Source of the DNA: Basidiobolus meristosporus CBS 931.73
Lineage: Eukaryota > Basidiobolomycota > Basidiobolomycetes > Basidiobolales > Basidiobolaceae
Length of the DNA stretch: 64,000 bases
Direction of reading: 5' to 3'
NCBI GenBank assembly: GCA_002104905.1
Contig: MCFE01000504.1
Span: 1-64,000, forward strand
Shown: piece after piece, positions 1 through 12,400 of the stretch
Layout: every line of letters starts with the position of its first letter
Position numbering within the stretch: position 1 is the stretch's first letter
The notes under the pieces: generated by a model
Databases searched by the model: none
Told to the model about the DNA's origin: nothing
The model's input: the letters and a program-made list of their open reading frames with translations, nothing else
Program-made: the position numbers and the translations under genes

Positions 1-815
1 CCTAATCAGAAGTAGATCACTGATGCTAATTTGACATATCTACATATTTTCTATGGGAAGCTTGTAATTGGATATGTATGGCAATGAATAAAGGTTACTC
101 TATATATTTCAAGTAAATTAGCAGTAGTTGATGAAAGTGTAAACTTACTCTTGGAACAAAGATAGAAACTGTGAGTCCTACTGAGTGTTTGTTTTAAGCT
201 AGATGTTTATAGAAAAATCTTGTTTTGAGGGAAGAGTTGTGACATATCACAAAGCTCAGCAAAAAAAAGACATAACTACCAGAGTGCCAGAGTAGTGGTA
301 GAGTGGCAATGAGGTGATCCAGCACTTAGTAGTAATAAGAGATCCCATTACTCAATGATGCCTTAGATATGCCAACAGGCTGATAGATGCAAGTGAGTTT
401 CTATCATAAGTGAGCAGATTAGAGCTGCAAGCACAATGTTGCAGGTATTTTTCTGTTATGGAGGTTATAAAATAATCCAAAGCATCTGTGCTGGTTTCAA
501 ATCTGCTAGAATCTGCTCTTATTTAGCTACAAGACCTGCTTAAAAGATTACATTGGATTATTGGCGCACATACCAGCCTAAGATCTCAACAAAGACTACA
601 TAATGGTAAGTACATACTATTTTGTTGAGTGTATATTGCAGTCCCTGGTTGCACTGACACAAGATCTTCATTACCAATATTTTAAGAAAGCTGTGTAAGG
701 GACAGAAGATGAACATTATATCCACAAATAAATAAAAGTGTGATTTCTTAATGTCAAGCTAGTTGTAGCTGCTAGGATGAGTACAAATTAACTTTGCATT
801 GAAGCCTAGCTCACC

Positions 816-846
<31 letters not shown>

Positions 847-2374
847 ACTGATGATTGAGGGAACTAAATGCAAAAGAAAGTCTTGATTCAAATGTGAGCA
901 TATTTCTGCAAAATTAACTGATACTTGCCCATTTCAGGCTTTTCCATAGTAGCTGCTGCAGGCTGAAACTATCCAATCTGATGTGCTTACAAATATCCCT
1001 GATGTACATAGACTGATACAGAACAATCTCCTTCACCCATGTGTTATGTTTGGCATTTTATTTGAGAAAATAGTCAATTTCAAAAATCTATGATATTCTG
1101 CCTGCTGACAAGATCTGAAATTTTCTGTTTAGGTACCTTCTGCTCACTTGTAGCTATGATCTGGCTGTTCATATTAAGAGCTAAAATAGTTACTCCCTAA
1201 TAAGCTTTCTTGCATAAATGCTGCAATCTACAGTGCCACAAACCAACCTACTCTCCTCTGAATATGTGTGAATTTTGTTGCACTGCACTCTAGAGGCCTG
1301 CTTAAGCTATACAGTGATTTCTGAGTTCAGACACCTGGTAGGACCTTTGGATCAGTAAAGCTTTGGCTTGTTTCATACGTTTACAGATTTTGCAGATTCC
1401 CATTTGAAAGGGTTTTTTGAAATCTAGTTTGTGCACATCTAGAATGTATAGAGCAGCAAAGCCCAGGAATGACCTAACAGAGCAAAACTTGGCTACCAGA
1501 GCAGATATCTGATAGAGTCTAGTCCCTTGATGGGGGAACAGCCTTAAGCCACTAATCTAGGGTTATATTTTCTAACTATGCCATTTGAGGTTATTGTGAT
1601 CTTGTGAATTTATCTAAATTTTATCATTGTTGTTCTATTTGGTAGCCATACCAGTTCTTAGGTTTGTGCCTCCATCAGTGATTGTTACTACTCCTGCATG
1701 ACCTATTGCCTTAAGGTGGCATCTGTACTATTAATTGCTTACTCCATATTGCAGGATCCAAAACTCAATACCAGATAACTGTCTTTATGTATATCAGATG
1801 CAACTAATGTGTTTTAAGTGCATTTCATATTTTGGTAGATCTCCTTACAGGGATAATCTATGCTGATCTGAAACTAGCAAACTTCTCAGTGATATATATG
1901 CTGCCATTCTCCATAGTTAATATAATACATTTCAATATGATTTCTTGCATTCTTTTTTAGAGTAAAAAATGGCAGTTGAGCTGTAGCCAAGTGGTTTGCT
2001 TGCTCTGTTTAGGTCTTTGGACTGCTGGAATCTCCCTGCATGATCTAGCCATTGTCCTCTCTTCTTACAGTAGTAAAACTATCAAAATTTTAGTTCTATT
2101 ACTTTTACTTCTATGAAGTAAGTAATTATGTGTTGAGCACAGAATTATCTTTGATTACTATGCTCGGTCACTACATCTCAACTTTCTGTGAAGAGGTCTT
2201 CCCTCAAAATTGTCCTAGGGCATTGAGTGTTTGTTGCCTTCATGCCAAACTAGAAGCAGTTGATGCTCATGTGGCCAGCTGCAAAGTAGGCAAAATAACT
2301 CTACTTTATCCTCTACACTAACATTGATAGAGTAAAGTTCTCCAGCATATGACCCCTTGTTATCAAGGAGCTGC
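1..2374. other. AT-rich stretch without recognisable gene
   Basis: No ORF here is longer than about 60 codons and none resembles a known family. The composition is strongly AT-rich and resembles the repeat-derived DNA to its right. It is probably old, unrecognisable transposon sequence, but I could not match it to any other part of the window. It contains one (AT)n microsatellite. Confidence 0.6.
821..845. repeat. (AT)n microsatellite
   Basis: An uninterrupted run of about 12.5 AT units lies in non-coding AT-rich DNA. It is expected to be length-polymorphic. Confidence 0.95.
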
Positions 2375-3353
2375 ATTTTGGTAGGGTAAACATAACTCCC
2401 ACAGACAGGTTAATCCATACAGCTATTTTGCTGCACTTATCCATATTTTATTTTATCAGCATTATTGCATTCTACTTTGCCCATGTTACTAGAATCATGC
2501 CATATGATGTTTACCCTGACTAGTTATTAGCATTAGTAAATCCCAGATGTTTTTCAGCTATGTGATCAGCATGAGTATCTATATCAGGCAAGTACCTGCA
2601 TTAGTAACTGTGGCACATGACATAAGCTTATTTACCATCCCTCTCACTGCAATACAATGAATGGTATCTCTATGTTCCACAGATTTTAGACTACTGAGCC
2701 CTGGTTTGTTGAATGTGCAGTGTCTTTTGGAACCTTTTAGGACCTTCTTGGAGTATTTTAGCTCATTGCAATGTCATCCAGAATTCTACTCATGCCTGGA
2801 ATCTTTTTGAACCTTATTATTAGTAACTGCTTGGTAATCTGGAAAAGTATATAAGGGAAGACAATCCCCCATTGATAAATCATCTGTTCTATTGCCTTGC
2901 CTTGTTGATCCTCACCCAAGTTCTTTCCTGGTCCTGTCTTGCCTAGCTCTACTCTCCTGCCTTGTATATACACAACAGCTTTATCAGACTGCTCTTGACT
3001 TACCTGTGGATCTCTGACTTCTACCCAAAGTTCTTGTGAAGTACTTGTAAAGGAATACCTACTATAAGTATCACCCTGAATCTTTCCCTAGTCTTGTCCT
3101 CTAAAAGCACATATAGTTTATCTTTGTAAAATTATTGGCCAAAGCTGCATTTGGTTTACTAGTCTGCTTGTGTAGTTTATGGTTGTGAAAGTATTGGAGG
3201 CTTTAGTACAATACTCTATCAAAGAACATTGAAGCCAGTACCTTCTAAAGTGATGCTAACTTCTTCAAAGTTGGGGTATGGGCCTCAATAATTGTATTCT
3301 TGACAAACCAGTGGCTTTATAGCCCACATATTAGCTATTAGTATCCAGTATTC
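2375..3353 (+). repeat. 5' LTR of gypsy element 1
   Basis: This begins with a decayed copy of the family start (GGTAGGGTAAACATA near 2380) and aligns along its length with the LTRs at 7036-8096 and 13699-14502 (inverted). A probable Pol II core promoter, TATATAAG at about 2848, is conserved in the other copies as a TATA-type box. Near 3345 the LTR-like sequence passes directly into gag, without the CACCACA end seen in the other copies, so the 3' end of this LTR or the leader has probably been deleted. Confidence 0.75.
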
Positions 3354-4035
3354 TTGAGCAAGCTCAAGAAGCCTCTCCACCTCCTGCTACCCCAACATCT
3401 CCAGTCCAGAGTACAATTTTGCAAGTGTCATGGCTGTCTTTGCCTATCTGCTACAAGACAATGCAGATCTCAGAAACACTGTTGCCCAGCTTCAGAGCCA
3501 AAATTCTCAACAGCCTATCCATACTCCCTCCTACCATTATCCCAAGTTCACTTCCCCTACCAAGTTCCGTGGCACCAAAGGAGTTCCAAGGTTTCATCAA
3601 CATAGTCAAAAACCGCTTGTTGCTACAACCCAAATGGTTCCCAACAGGTCAAGCAAAAGTTGGATATATCTCTAACCTGCTCACTGAAACTGCCTTGGTA
3701 TGGTTCTCCCTTGTGGTGGAAAACATCCCCCCTCTACTCCATAACTACCATGCCTTCCTCACAAAAAATGGGGCTAACATTTAGCAACATTGACCAAGCC
3801 AGAACTGCTGCCAACAAGATCAAGAGCTTGGAGCAAGGAGCCAGACCTGCATTGGTGTATGCTTCTGAATACCAGCTACTAGCCAGTGATTTGAGCCTTT
3901 GGGGTGATGCCACCCTAATTAGTCAGTTTCAAGATGGACTCAATGATAAAGTTAGTTGCCTACCACTCACACTGCCTGACCCAACTACCTTGGGTGAAGC
4001 AATATATCAAGCAATCCAATGTGAAACTTACTTTT
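3354..4035 (+). pseudogene. gag N-terminal part of gypsy element 1 (broken)
   Basis: Reading frames at 3430-3675 and 3660-4076 together give a Ty3/gypsy capsid-like protein: a short heptad-like stretch (LLQDNADLRNTVAQLQSQ), a KFRGTKG segment, then a helical region ending in QAIQCETYFY. At least two frameshifts are needed to join the frames. It would have formed the virus-like particle. The reading frame is lost where the next inserted element begins at about 4036; the zinc-knuckle part continues after 5467. Confidence 0.75.
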
Positions 4036-4998
4036 ATAGTAACCTTTCCTTATTTGGAAGTCACTTTCCTTTCTGAGAAAGTATTTCCTAATATGAAAAT
4101 TCTGTACTCCCCTTTAACCAAAAGGGGTGTGTTGTAGAAGTCTCTAAAGGGGTCTTTAGACCTACATTGGTGTCTTTAGAGTAAAGGGGCTTCTTGTAGT
4201 GGTCTTTAAGGTGGACTTTACACTAAAGGGGTGCCTACAGGGACTTCTTTAGCGTAAAAGGGCTTCTCAAACTGGTATCTAAAGGAGTCTTTAGACTAAA
4301 GGGGTGTCTTTAGAGTAAAGGGATTTCTAGAGGGGACTTTTCCAACAGAAAAGCAATTGTTTCTTGTAGAACTTAGATTGGATTCTGGTGAGCTTTGCAG
4401 TCTCTTTACTGATGTAGTACCAGTCAAAATGTGAATACTCAACAGTGCAAGTGATGCAGGGGAAGTCTTATAACCTTTAAACTTGTAATTGTAGTGTGGA
4501 GATTCTGGAAAAAGAGGCTCTCCTTTATGTTTCAGCTGGGGAAGTCATATATATGAAAATTCTGAAGGATCAAAGTTTTTGGATGATTGCGCAAGCAATA
4601 CATGTGATAAAAACTAAATTTTGCACATGACGCAGATCAAACATAGGCGCATCACCTGTCAAAATATCATGTGATTTGATTGGCTAGTTCAGAAGTAACA
4701 CGCAATCAAAGTCACCATAGTAATCATAGCAATAAGGCGTAGTATATATAATAATTGGACTCTTTTGGCCATAACTCCTTAAGTACTGCTTCAAATGAGC
4801 TGTAACTTGAATCATGTGTTGGCTACTATGCATTCTGTATGACATAATATTCCTGGGTGAGTTGCATGTCAGGGTCTGGAGCATTTGCTCTTCAAAGTTG
4901 CAAATTCTTGATCTTTCACCTGTGTGTAACAATAGCAAAAGCAAAATAAAGAAATGAGTGCAATATTGGTTTAGAGATATTGTAGTAATGGAATACTT
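4036..4998 (-). mobile_element. 1.2-kb-type repeat element, copy 1 (truncated, inverted)
   Basis: This segment is the reverse complement of most of 20248-21200: both share the purine-rich 'aaagagg' region, the TCATATATATGA stretch and the clustered CTTTAGAG/AAAGGGG motif. Its right end at 4998 is the terminal sequence TGTGGTAATGG on the minus strand, part of a short palindrome. It carries no ORF. The left part present in copy 2 is missing, so it is truncated. I do not recognise the family; it could be a long solo LTR (TG...CA ends) or a non-autonomous DNA element. Confidence 0.7.
4133..4330. repeat. Degenerate minisatellite with CTTTAGA/TAAAGGGG units
   Basis: About seven to nine irregular units built from GTCTTTAGA, GTAAAGGGG and CTTCT words follow each other. 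The same array, inverted, occurs at about 20890-21110 inside the other copy, so it belongs to the element rather than to the locus. Confidence 0.8.
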
Positions 4999-5466
4999 TC
5001 CATTACCACAGCTCCTGAGGCTTGTATCACATCACAAAAATGCATGGCACTATTTTGCTCCACTGGTACTATCTGGCACTACAAGTACTTTATATAGGTC
5101 TTACTTTGAGGCTAATATTTAAATATAGTGCCTGATAGTACCAGTGGACCAAGATAGTGCCATGCATTTTTGTGACATGATACAAGCCAGAAGAGCTAGA
5201 TTCAGAGTGCCATGGGTATTGAGTACCAGATGCATGTCTTCAATCCTTTTGTGCTCTTACACATCCGGCAAACATTGATCCAAATAACAGGTCAAAAAAT
5301 TGATTTTCTCCAGCAAAATGGGTGAAGTACAGATGGCTTTGCATGAAGATGCAGAGCTATGTTTCACACCCTGAGACCAAGTGTAGGCTCATTTGGACTC
5401 CTTAACACACTATGGCATCATTTGGCACTCATGGCTCCATGTGGCACTATCCAGCAGAACAAGTCT
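4999..5466. mobile_element. Fold-back MITE, truncated at its left side
   Basis: Sequence from 4999 to 5466 matches the right two thirds of the complete MITE at 18173-18906, including the central inverted repeat and the right terminus GAACAAGTCT. The left arm of about 260 bp is missing, and its place is taken by the terminus of the 1.2-kb-type element, so the two repeats abut at 4998/4999. The MITE family has 3-bp target duplications, but none can be read for this copy because the left end is gone. Confidence 0.85.
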
Positions 5467-5892
5467 ACTGGCCAACCTCCTTCCCTGTAATCCAGTCACC
5501 CAGTACTAAGCCCAAAGATCCTATGCAAATTGACAGTGCCAAATACAAGACACTAAAAAAAGAAGAAAGATCCAGATGTCAACAGGCAAACTTCTGCCCT
5601 TACTGTGGCCAACAAGGCCACTTGGCCAAGTCTTGTCCCCACAAGAAGTCCAGCTACAAGCTCCTAAAATTATCCAGTGAGCAGCCTTCTCCAGAGTTGT
5701 TTGGAAACTCCAGTGTCCAGTTATATGACAGGCTTGCAACTGGACTCTCCAATGAAACGTCAATACATTCAAGAAACATCATATGCTACCAAGTTCATCC
5801 AGCCCTTGAGAATGCCTGTCAACATTCATATTGCTGAATCCAGTCCTGTCTGTGTCATGCCCTCATAGATTTTGGTGCTTCCTCCTGTTTCA
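5467..5892 (+). pseudogene. gag zinc knuckle and start of protease of gypsy element 1
   Basis: The frame at 5467-5837 holds a retroviral-type CCHC knuckle, CPYCGQQGHLAKSC, near 5598-5640, used for RNA packaging. Just downstream in another frame comes the aspartyl-protease active-site box as LIDFGASSCF (about 5864-5891), with DFGA in place of the usual DSGA/DTGA. The protease is cut after its SCF codons by the CACTA-like element and resumes at 16976. The target triplet TCA at 5890-5892 is duplicated at 16976-16978. Confidence 0.85.
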
Positions 5893-6135
5893 CCCTATGA
5901 AAAATAATTTGGTCCTGTGGGTGGATCCAATCTGGAACATCTGTCAAGATCCTGTTTAGAGACCGTCATAATAACAGCAGCTTGGAATAAGTGACCCTCC
6001 TGACAGTCTTATAACAAGATCATGATGGTGTGTTGCAAATTTTACAGCCAAATAAAGGGATAAATCTTGATGATTTTTGATTGGTGCTGTCACAATATTT
6101 GCATGGTATTGTTGCGGTGTTTCAGCACTCTATTA

Positions 6136-9100
6136 CTATTTTAAGTGGATCCAGTTGGCCAGGACTTCCAACTGTCTTATATGGCAAGAAACTTGACGGT
6201 ACTTTGACAGCCTCACAGCAAGACTCTGATGGCTTTTTCTTGGCAGTATGATGGCCTGCTGCTGGTTCTGTATAGTGCTATTGTACCAATTTACCAAATG
6301 GTATTTCCTTTTTCTACCTCCCCTTGTACAATTCATATATTCCACTGTAGAGTCACCTTTCTTTATTTGCTTACCCACTACTACCTTGGGTATTGCACAC
6401 ATAGTTCAAATCAAAAAAAACTATGGCCTCCTGCTTACTAACCTCTACAAACACACACACCTGCTGCAATTGACATACTTCTATCACCTCAACTTTACAG
6501 CTTTTTAGTGTTATACTTGCAAAGTTTCCATATACTTTGTACTGCTGGTAGCATATACAACTTGCAAAAATATGCTTGGTTGTTGCTACTTCTGCCATGA
6601 ATACCTCCTGAATATTGGTAAAGAACTTCTTGATATTTAGCCAATATATTCCTTCTCCCTGCTGGATTCTAGTCCATTGGCTTTTGTTTGTGTGAATTCC
6701 ATATTGAATGGTGTAGAAGTTGGCTTGTGACCACAAGAAATCCGGCATATCTTGGTGGAGCTTTCCTGATAAAAATTAGTTGCCTGTGGCACCCAACCCA
6801 ACTTGGTATTACTTAACTGATTACCCATGCATTGGGGCTGCTTAGCTTCTTAATGCCATAGGTGTAGGTGTCTCCATGTGCACATTTGTCCTCAGCATTT
6901 TCCCACTCTTTCTGGCTGTCCTTGATGTGCCAACTCATCACATCCATGACAGACTTGAAGGTAATATTCTTGATGAGATTGGGATATGGTAGTACCTGCA
7001 ACTTGACTTGTCTTCCTATCTCCCCACACATCCGCTGTAGTGGGGTGACAGTGACACCCACTGACAGATGTGCTCATTCCCTTATTTTCTACTTCCCTAT
7101 ATCTCTACTGCACTTATTTTAGTTTTATCCCATTTGTCTTACCCAATCAGTACTATCCCATAAGCCGGTTGACTATCACACCTGCTTACCTTATTGCATA
7201 AGTTACCCCTCACTTTATGTAAGATTACTAGCTATAAGTGCTTCTATATTAGGCAAGTACCCGCGCCAGTACCCGTGACACATGACCTACCCGTGTTACC
7301 ATCCCTAGCATTTCCATACCATATATGGTATCCCCATGTTACAAAGGTTTCAGAATACTGATTCCGGATTGGTTGGATGTGCTGTGCCTTTTAGAACCTT
7401 CTGGCACCTACTTAGAACATTCTGATGTCATTAAGATTTCTATTGATATCCGGAACCTTCTGGAACACCATGATTAGTAATCACTTAGCCAGTGAGAAAA
7501 GTATATAAGGGAGGCTATCCCTCTACAATAAATCATCATCCCTTTTATCAATATACCAACTTGTTGATTAGTGTGATTGCTGCTACCTGCTGCTACCTGA
7601 ACTTCCAACCCCAGACCACAGGACACTCCCAGGAAACCACGCTGACAGCCAACTGACCTTGGAGGCACTACTTGTGAGGAATACTCAGAGTAGGTATCTT
7701 TTATTATATTTGATTCTTTCCCAAGTTTGTTCTTGTACAGGCAAAGATACTTCTCTGTCTTTGTAACTATTGACCACAGCTGCATTCTTATCAAGTCCCT
7801 GCTGGTGGAGTTTACAGTTGTTTTGACTTTGGAAGCTTTAGTACATTGTCATCTCAAAGGATGCTGAACCCAGCACATACTTTTGTTAAGACGCCAACTA
7901 AGTTGGGGATTGTAGCTCAATAGTTTTCCCTTGACAAGCTTGTGGCTTTATTTCCCTTCACATTAGATTAGAGACAGAACCCAAGTATTCCTAGCAAGCT
8001 TTTGCCAGAGGTTATTGCACCCAGTGAACACCCCACACACAAAACACTTGAGAAGTGTTGGACGTATCTCTCCCTTGGACCAATACACCACCACATTGCT
8101 CCATAGGAAACTCCCAAAAGATGAAGCAAGGCCCAATATTCTCCACACACCATGCAAGATGGAGTAGAGAAAGGATACAGTAGCGGCAGACATCTATGCG
8201 TTCAGCTTTATGTTTGTAGTATAGCCACTCAAATCCTGTCACAAACTACTCACACAACAGTAGTAGATGCGTCAAGTTGGCATTGGTGATCCACTTCTGG
8301 ATAAATATTCCTACAATGTCCACATATGACTCCCAATGCTTCCAATGTACTCTTGGTAGGAATGGCTTCAGAACACCACTTTAATAAATACATATCCAGT
8401 TTATCCAGTCTTTGCATTTGTATTGTTGCATATGCATATAAATATTAATTGGAGCCTGTAAGAAGTACTTAGGGTAGCAGATACTCTGTAATATCTTGCC
8501 AATTTTTTTCAAATTTCTCTGGTATCTCAAAGTGCTCATTTAGCTTGAAATGCCCCATGTACAACTTGGTCATCAGTATTGGGATATTACTGAAAAGCAA
8601 ATGCATTGTTCCCAGTGGAAAGCTTTTGCTCCTACAGATACCCTCTATCTTAAGTATCTCTGGTTTCTGATTGATTCCATATTCCAGCTAATGGTTTATA
8701 GCTTGCCAACTTTGCTGCAATTGCATGCCAACTGCTGTATGTTCTCTTTGTGGAAAGATGATGTTCTTAGTGCTGGTGTTTTGGTAATAATAATGAGTGT
8801 GAGTTATGGAGTAAACCCCATGGATCTCACACATTTGACAGTGACACTGTCCATTGTGCCTGGAAAAACCTGCTATCTTGCTGATGGCTGGGGTATCTCC
8901 AATGCAGATAATAATATGCGCTTTTACATGATGGCCATTTACTGTTACCCCACTGGAAAGCATACAAAATCCATCCAGCAATGGATACAGGTAGCTATCC
9001 AGGTTGGATGGTGATTTAGGCCCAGATACCAGTGAGACTACCATTAGATTATTGCTCTGATACTGCAAGATGGATGGCAGATTCAGATTAATGAGAATCA

Positions 9101-10110
9101 GTGGCCAGCAGGATTTACTGGTAGAGCACTTGTTAGATGAGAATCCATCAAGTGCTAAAGCAAATGCATGCTCATGCACACCTTCAAAGTAGTCCTTGCT
9201 TCTTGGCTGTTTGTAATGTTTGCCATCAAATATATCAGATATGTTTACACTTGACTGATACTGAGTGCAGTACTGTATAGCTTTGCAATATTTGTTGGAC
9301 TGCAGCAGCTTCCTTAGACAGGGTATGACCTGAATATATCCGGAGTTTGAGCAATGTTTTCCCTCAATGGTGGTGGATTCCTGACAATTTGGACATGTTG
9401 CAATGGTAGCATTTTTGGATGTGAATGCCATGCAACTGTTAACACATGCTGGAATCAGGACAGTCTCTGGATCATATGTTGCCAGCCGCATGATGGTTGT
9501 CTACTTGTACTATGTACATGGTAAGTTGCATCCCGGTATGATTTTGCAAGAAGTAGTAATAAATCCTCAAAGCCCCCATTACTCATATTAGTGGAAATGT
9601 GCCACTACTCTAGCCACAACATTGCATCATTCACCAGTAGATGGATTACTGGGCTCACTTGGCTCCATAAAGTATCTTTGACATTTGTTTCAATGAGTGT
9701 TGTCTCATTGCATATAGGGATCTGACCGGGCTCATACATGGTACTGCTGTTAAGGGAGATAGGCTCAAATCCATCAGTGAACCTTCTTTGTCAGCGCTAT
9801 CACTCTGCGTGCCATATTCAGAAGGCTGAGGTGAGCCTAAAGGTGTCACAAACTCATATGCCTCAGATTGCTCAAGGTGACAAAGATGGCCAGGTGCCAA
9901 TATAGAAGTATCAACTGGCTGGCAAGATAATGTTGGAACAGTAGTGACCAATGAATGGTCAAATATGACTTGGGTGGCAAAACACTGGCCATGATCCATG
10001 TTATACTTCCTAAGCTGTCTGCGTGCTTCATGACTGAGAGGCTTGCCACGATAGCCACATGGTCTTTTTTCTCTCCTCTTACGGCGTTGAATCAAAGTAG
10101 TCTTGTCCAT
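6136..10110 (-). pseudogene. Tnp2-type (CACTA/Plavaka) transposase, disrupted
   Basis: Read on the minus strand, 10110-9655 gives a basic N-terminal stretch (IQRRKRREKRPCGYRG). The 267-codon open frame 9491-8688 then holds a zinc-binding-like CPNC...C segment, the conserved CWPLILINLNLP block, SGPKSPSNLDSYLYPL, and IIICIGDTPAISKIAGF followed by HNGQCHCQMCEIHG. These are the Tnp2/Transposase_21 signatures. Further pieces at 8650-8100, 7061-6813, 6748-6371 and 6402-6136 match the C-terminal half seen again at 25.7-30.1 kb. A gypsy LTR (7036-8096) splits the C-terminal half, and several stops and frameshifts are present, so no active enzyme is made. The role was cut-and-paste transposition in the nucleus. 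Confidence 0.85.
7036..8096 (+). repeat. LTR of the gypsy-1 family inserted in the CACTA-like transposase
   Basis: It starts TGTAGTGGGGTGACA and ends CACCACCACA; the transposase reading resumes immediately afterwards at GCTCCATAGGAAACTCC. It aligns with the 5' LTR at 2375 and the inverted solo LTR at 13699-14502 but has extra internal sequence at 7690-8000, also seen in the 2375 copy. A TATA-type box, TATATAAGG, sits near 7502. Flanks CCGC and TTGC may be a decayed 4-bp duplication. No internal retrotransposon sequence is attached, so it is a solo LTR. Confidence 0.8.
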
Positions 10111-10332
10111 GGGGCAAACAGTTTGACCTTCAACAATGTAACTCTATTATATCACTTTTTGGTCAATACTCATGTGAGCTTAAGACAGTCTTGTATTTGA
10201 GACATTGCACCTACATGAATGTAAGATTCAATGATGACCCACTATAGTAAGCAGTATAGGTAAAGTTGTGGCACCACATATACATGTATATGTAACATTA
10301 TTTCCCCTTTGGCTTGACTCACTTCCATATAT
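10111..10332. promoter_or_regulatory. Divergent intergenic region between transposase and accessory ORF
   Basis: This gap of roughly 220 bp separates the minus-strand transposase N-terminus from the first plus-strand ATG of the accessory gene. It contains AT-rich TATA-like words (TATACATGTATATG near 10279). By position it should carry both promoters; no specific factor site was recognised. Confidence 0.4.
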
Positions 10333-12400
10333 ATGCCGCCAAAAAATAAAGCAAAGTTGTCTGGTTCTCAACCAAACCCCACCACTGACAGCAACAGAAG
10401 AATAGTTGGACAACAGCTTTCTTTGACATTCAGTGCAACAAGCAGGGCTACATCCAAAAAAGCCCTGTGAGCAGTGTGCCCATTGAAGGTTATAATGCAG
10501 ACTCCTCAGGCTCTCAGTCAAGTAGGCAACTGAGAGCCTCTGTGGAGCCACAAGCTGACTGTTATGCTCAGACAGATCAAAATGTAGCAAACGCAGTACC
10601 CTCTGTTGAAGATCAGCAAGTGGCCATGATAACATCACCACCACCCATATTAGCAAGTATGTTTTCAGCTCATACCAAAGCATTAATTAAGCAATTAGGT
10701 GCAATGGCTGATAGGATAGACGCAATGGCCCAGAGAAATCAGGAAGTAGTCCAGAAACAGGATGAGTGGATAATACATGTAGAGCAATCAATATCCCAGG
10801 TTGAGCAAGCAGTATCTTTGCTGCAAAGAAGGAATTGAAGTAGCTCAATGTCACAGCCAAGAAGTGAGCCATTTCCCAATGTAACAGCAGAGGAACACCA
10901 TACAGTCTTTGAAGCACAACAACAGTGCCCAAAGATAAAGCCCACAGAAAAGCCTATCACAGCATGGGAGGGAGACAATGCGCTGTTTATACCAAAGCCT
11001 AAAAATCAAAAGACATTCAAGATCCATGAAGCTGTTGAGTGCAATAATGAAGAGTGGGCTAATATACAAGAGGCCATCAGATGTCTAGCACACCATCATC
11101 TTAAGGCTGGCATACCATGGGACCATCAGGAACTCAAAGCCAAGCAGAATGCACTTGACCTGTTCAATGAGCATTATCCTGGATTCAAACAGGCAAATGG
11201 ATTTTGGGCCAGCATTGGTATGCTGAGAAAGTATCTTAAAAATAGCAGAAACTATGTAAGGCAGAAGAACAATGATGCCATGGCTAAGAACCAACGGCTT
11301 CCTCAAGAGCCTGTTACATGCAGGGCCAAAAGCTCCAGACAAGCGTCAAAGAGATGTCAGGCAGCTGGAAGAGTGCCAATTAAGGACAAGCAGGCATACA
11401 TGGATGCACCAGCACAACATATATCAAGGAAAAAGCATACTGCCACTGAAGAAGCACCCAGTCAAAGTAGCAGTGAAAGACCTGGCAGTGATAAAAACCA
11501 GCCGCTTTTACAGGAGCCCATTACAACTATGGTTGAGAGCTCAAAACAAGCTGAAAAGAAACGTCAGGTTGCCAGAAGAGTGCCAGCAAGGGAAAGCAGG
11601 CCAAAACAGATGCGTCAGAGAAGAATTAATCCAGGAGAAAATGTAGTTCTTTACAAGAGGCACTCAGACAAATTAGCAGTGAAAGACCTGGCAGTGATAG
11701 AGGAAAAGGTAAAGGGAGTAATGTCTACCAAGCCTGAGACAGGGAGGCATGCAAAAAAAACTGCAGTTCTTGCCAATTAACGCCACAAGACAGGGACAGA
11801 CTGAATCCCATCATAGCCAAGTAGAATTACCAACAAGAAAACGGCTGTTCTCACAAGAGTTGGAAGCGCAGCCAGTTGAGCTACACTCCAGTAAGGTAGA
11901 TGAGTTTACTGAATAAGGCAATTTGTCTACCACAGCCTCCACAGCATCCATTGTTGACAGTGTGGAGATCCCACTGACAGACAGGGCCACAGTGTCAAGA
12001 GCTCAAAAGACTATCACAATCCCTTCAGTGGAGTTTTGGAACATTAATAGGCACACCAAGTGGTTGCAGCACTGCTTCATGAGTAGTATTCAAGAAAATG
12101 TACTGGAACATTGTAAGGATTTATTGTAAAGACTGGCAGACGAGGAGCTAGGCCTTGCAGTGCTGGCTGAAGACCAGGATATGTGGGAACCAGTGAATGA
12201 GCAGTGGCATTAAGCTGTTGGGTTCCTGCCAAAGTTGTGGAACCAGAGCATTACAGCAGAAATACTTATTGAGTGGTGGATTTTAATGGAGTTACTTGTT
12301 GAGTGTGGGGTTGAGCTTAATGTTAGTGTAGGGTATAGAGACTTGTATAGGTCAATACAATTGGCAATTGAGGTACAACTGAAGTTTCAACAGGAATAAA
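10333..12400 (+). pseudogene. Accessory gene of the CACTA-like element (unknown family)
   Basis: The longest frame, 10848-11780 (310 codons), begins with a charged region, then a compact helical module (IQEAIRCLAHHHLKAG ... YPGFKQANGFWASIGMLRKY, about residues 70-145) that could be a DNA-binding fold, and then a basic tail built from an internal duplication: RLPQEP...GRVP is repeated as PLLQEP...RRVP about 75 residues later. An upstream piece (10467-10838) in another frame encodes a coiled-coil segment (MADRIDAMAQRNQEVVQKQ). A diverged copy of the downstream part, 11.8-12.56 kb, lies at 30.7-31.5 kb. I do not recognise the family; a second, DNA-binding ORF is common in CACTA elements. Frames are broken, so it is treated as a pseudogene. 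Confidence 0.55.

Noticed and set aside
4133-4330. Telomere-like or centromere-like array of AAAGGGG words
   Set aside because: Units are irregular, include CTTTAGA words, and the array is inside a dispersed repeat that also occurs inverted at 20.9-21.1 kb.
8550-9014. Plus-strand ORF of 154 codons
   Set aside because: It is the antisense of the Tnp2-type transposase, whose conserved motifs are on the minus strand.
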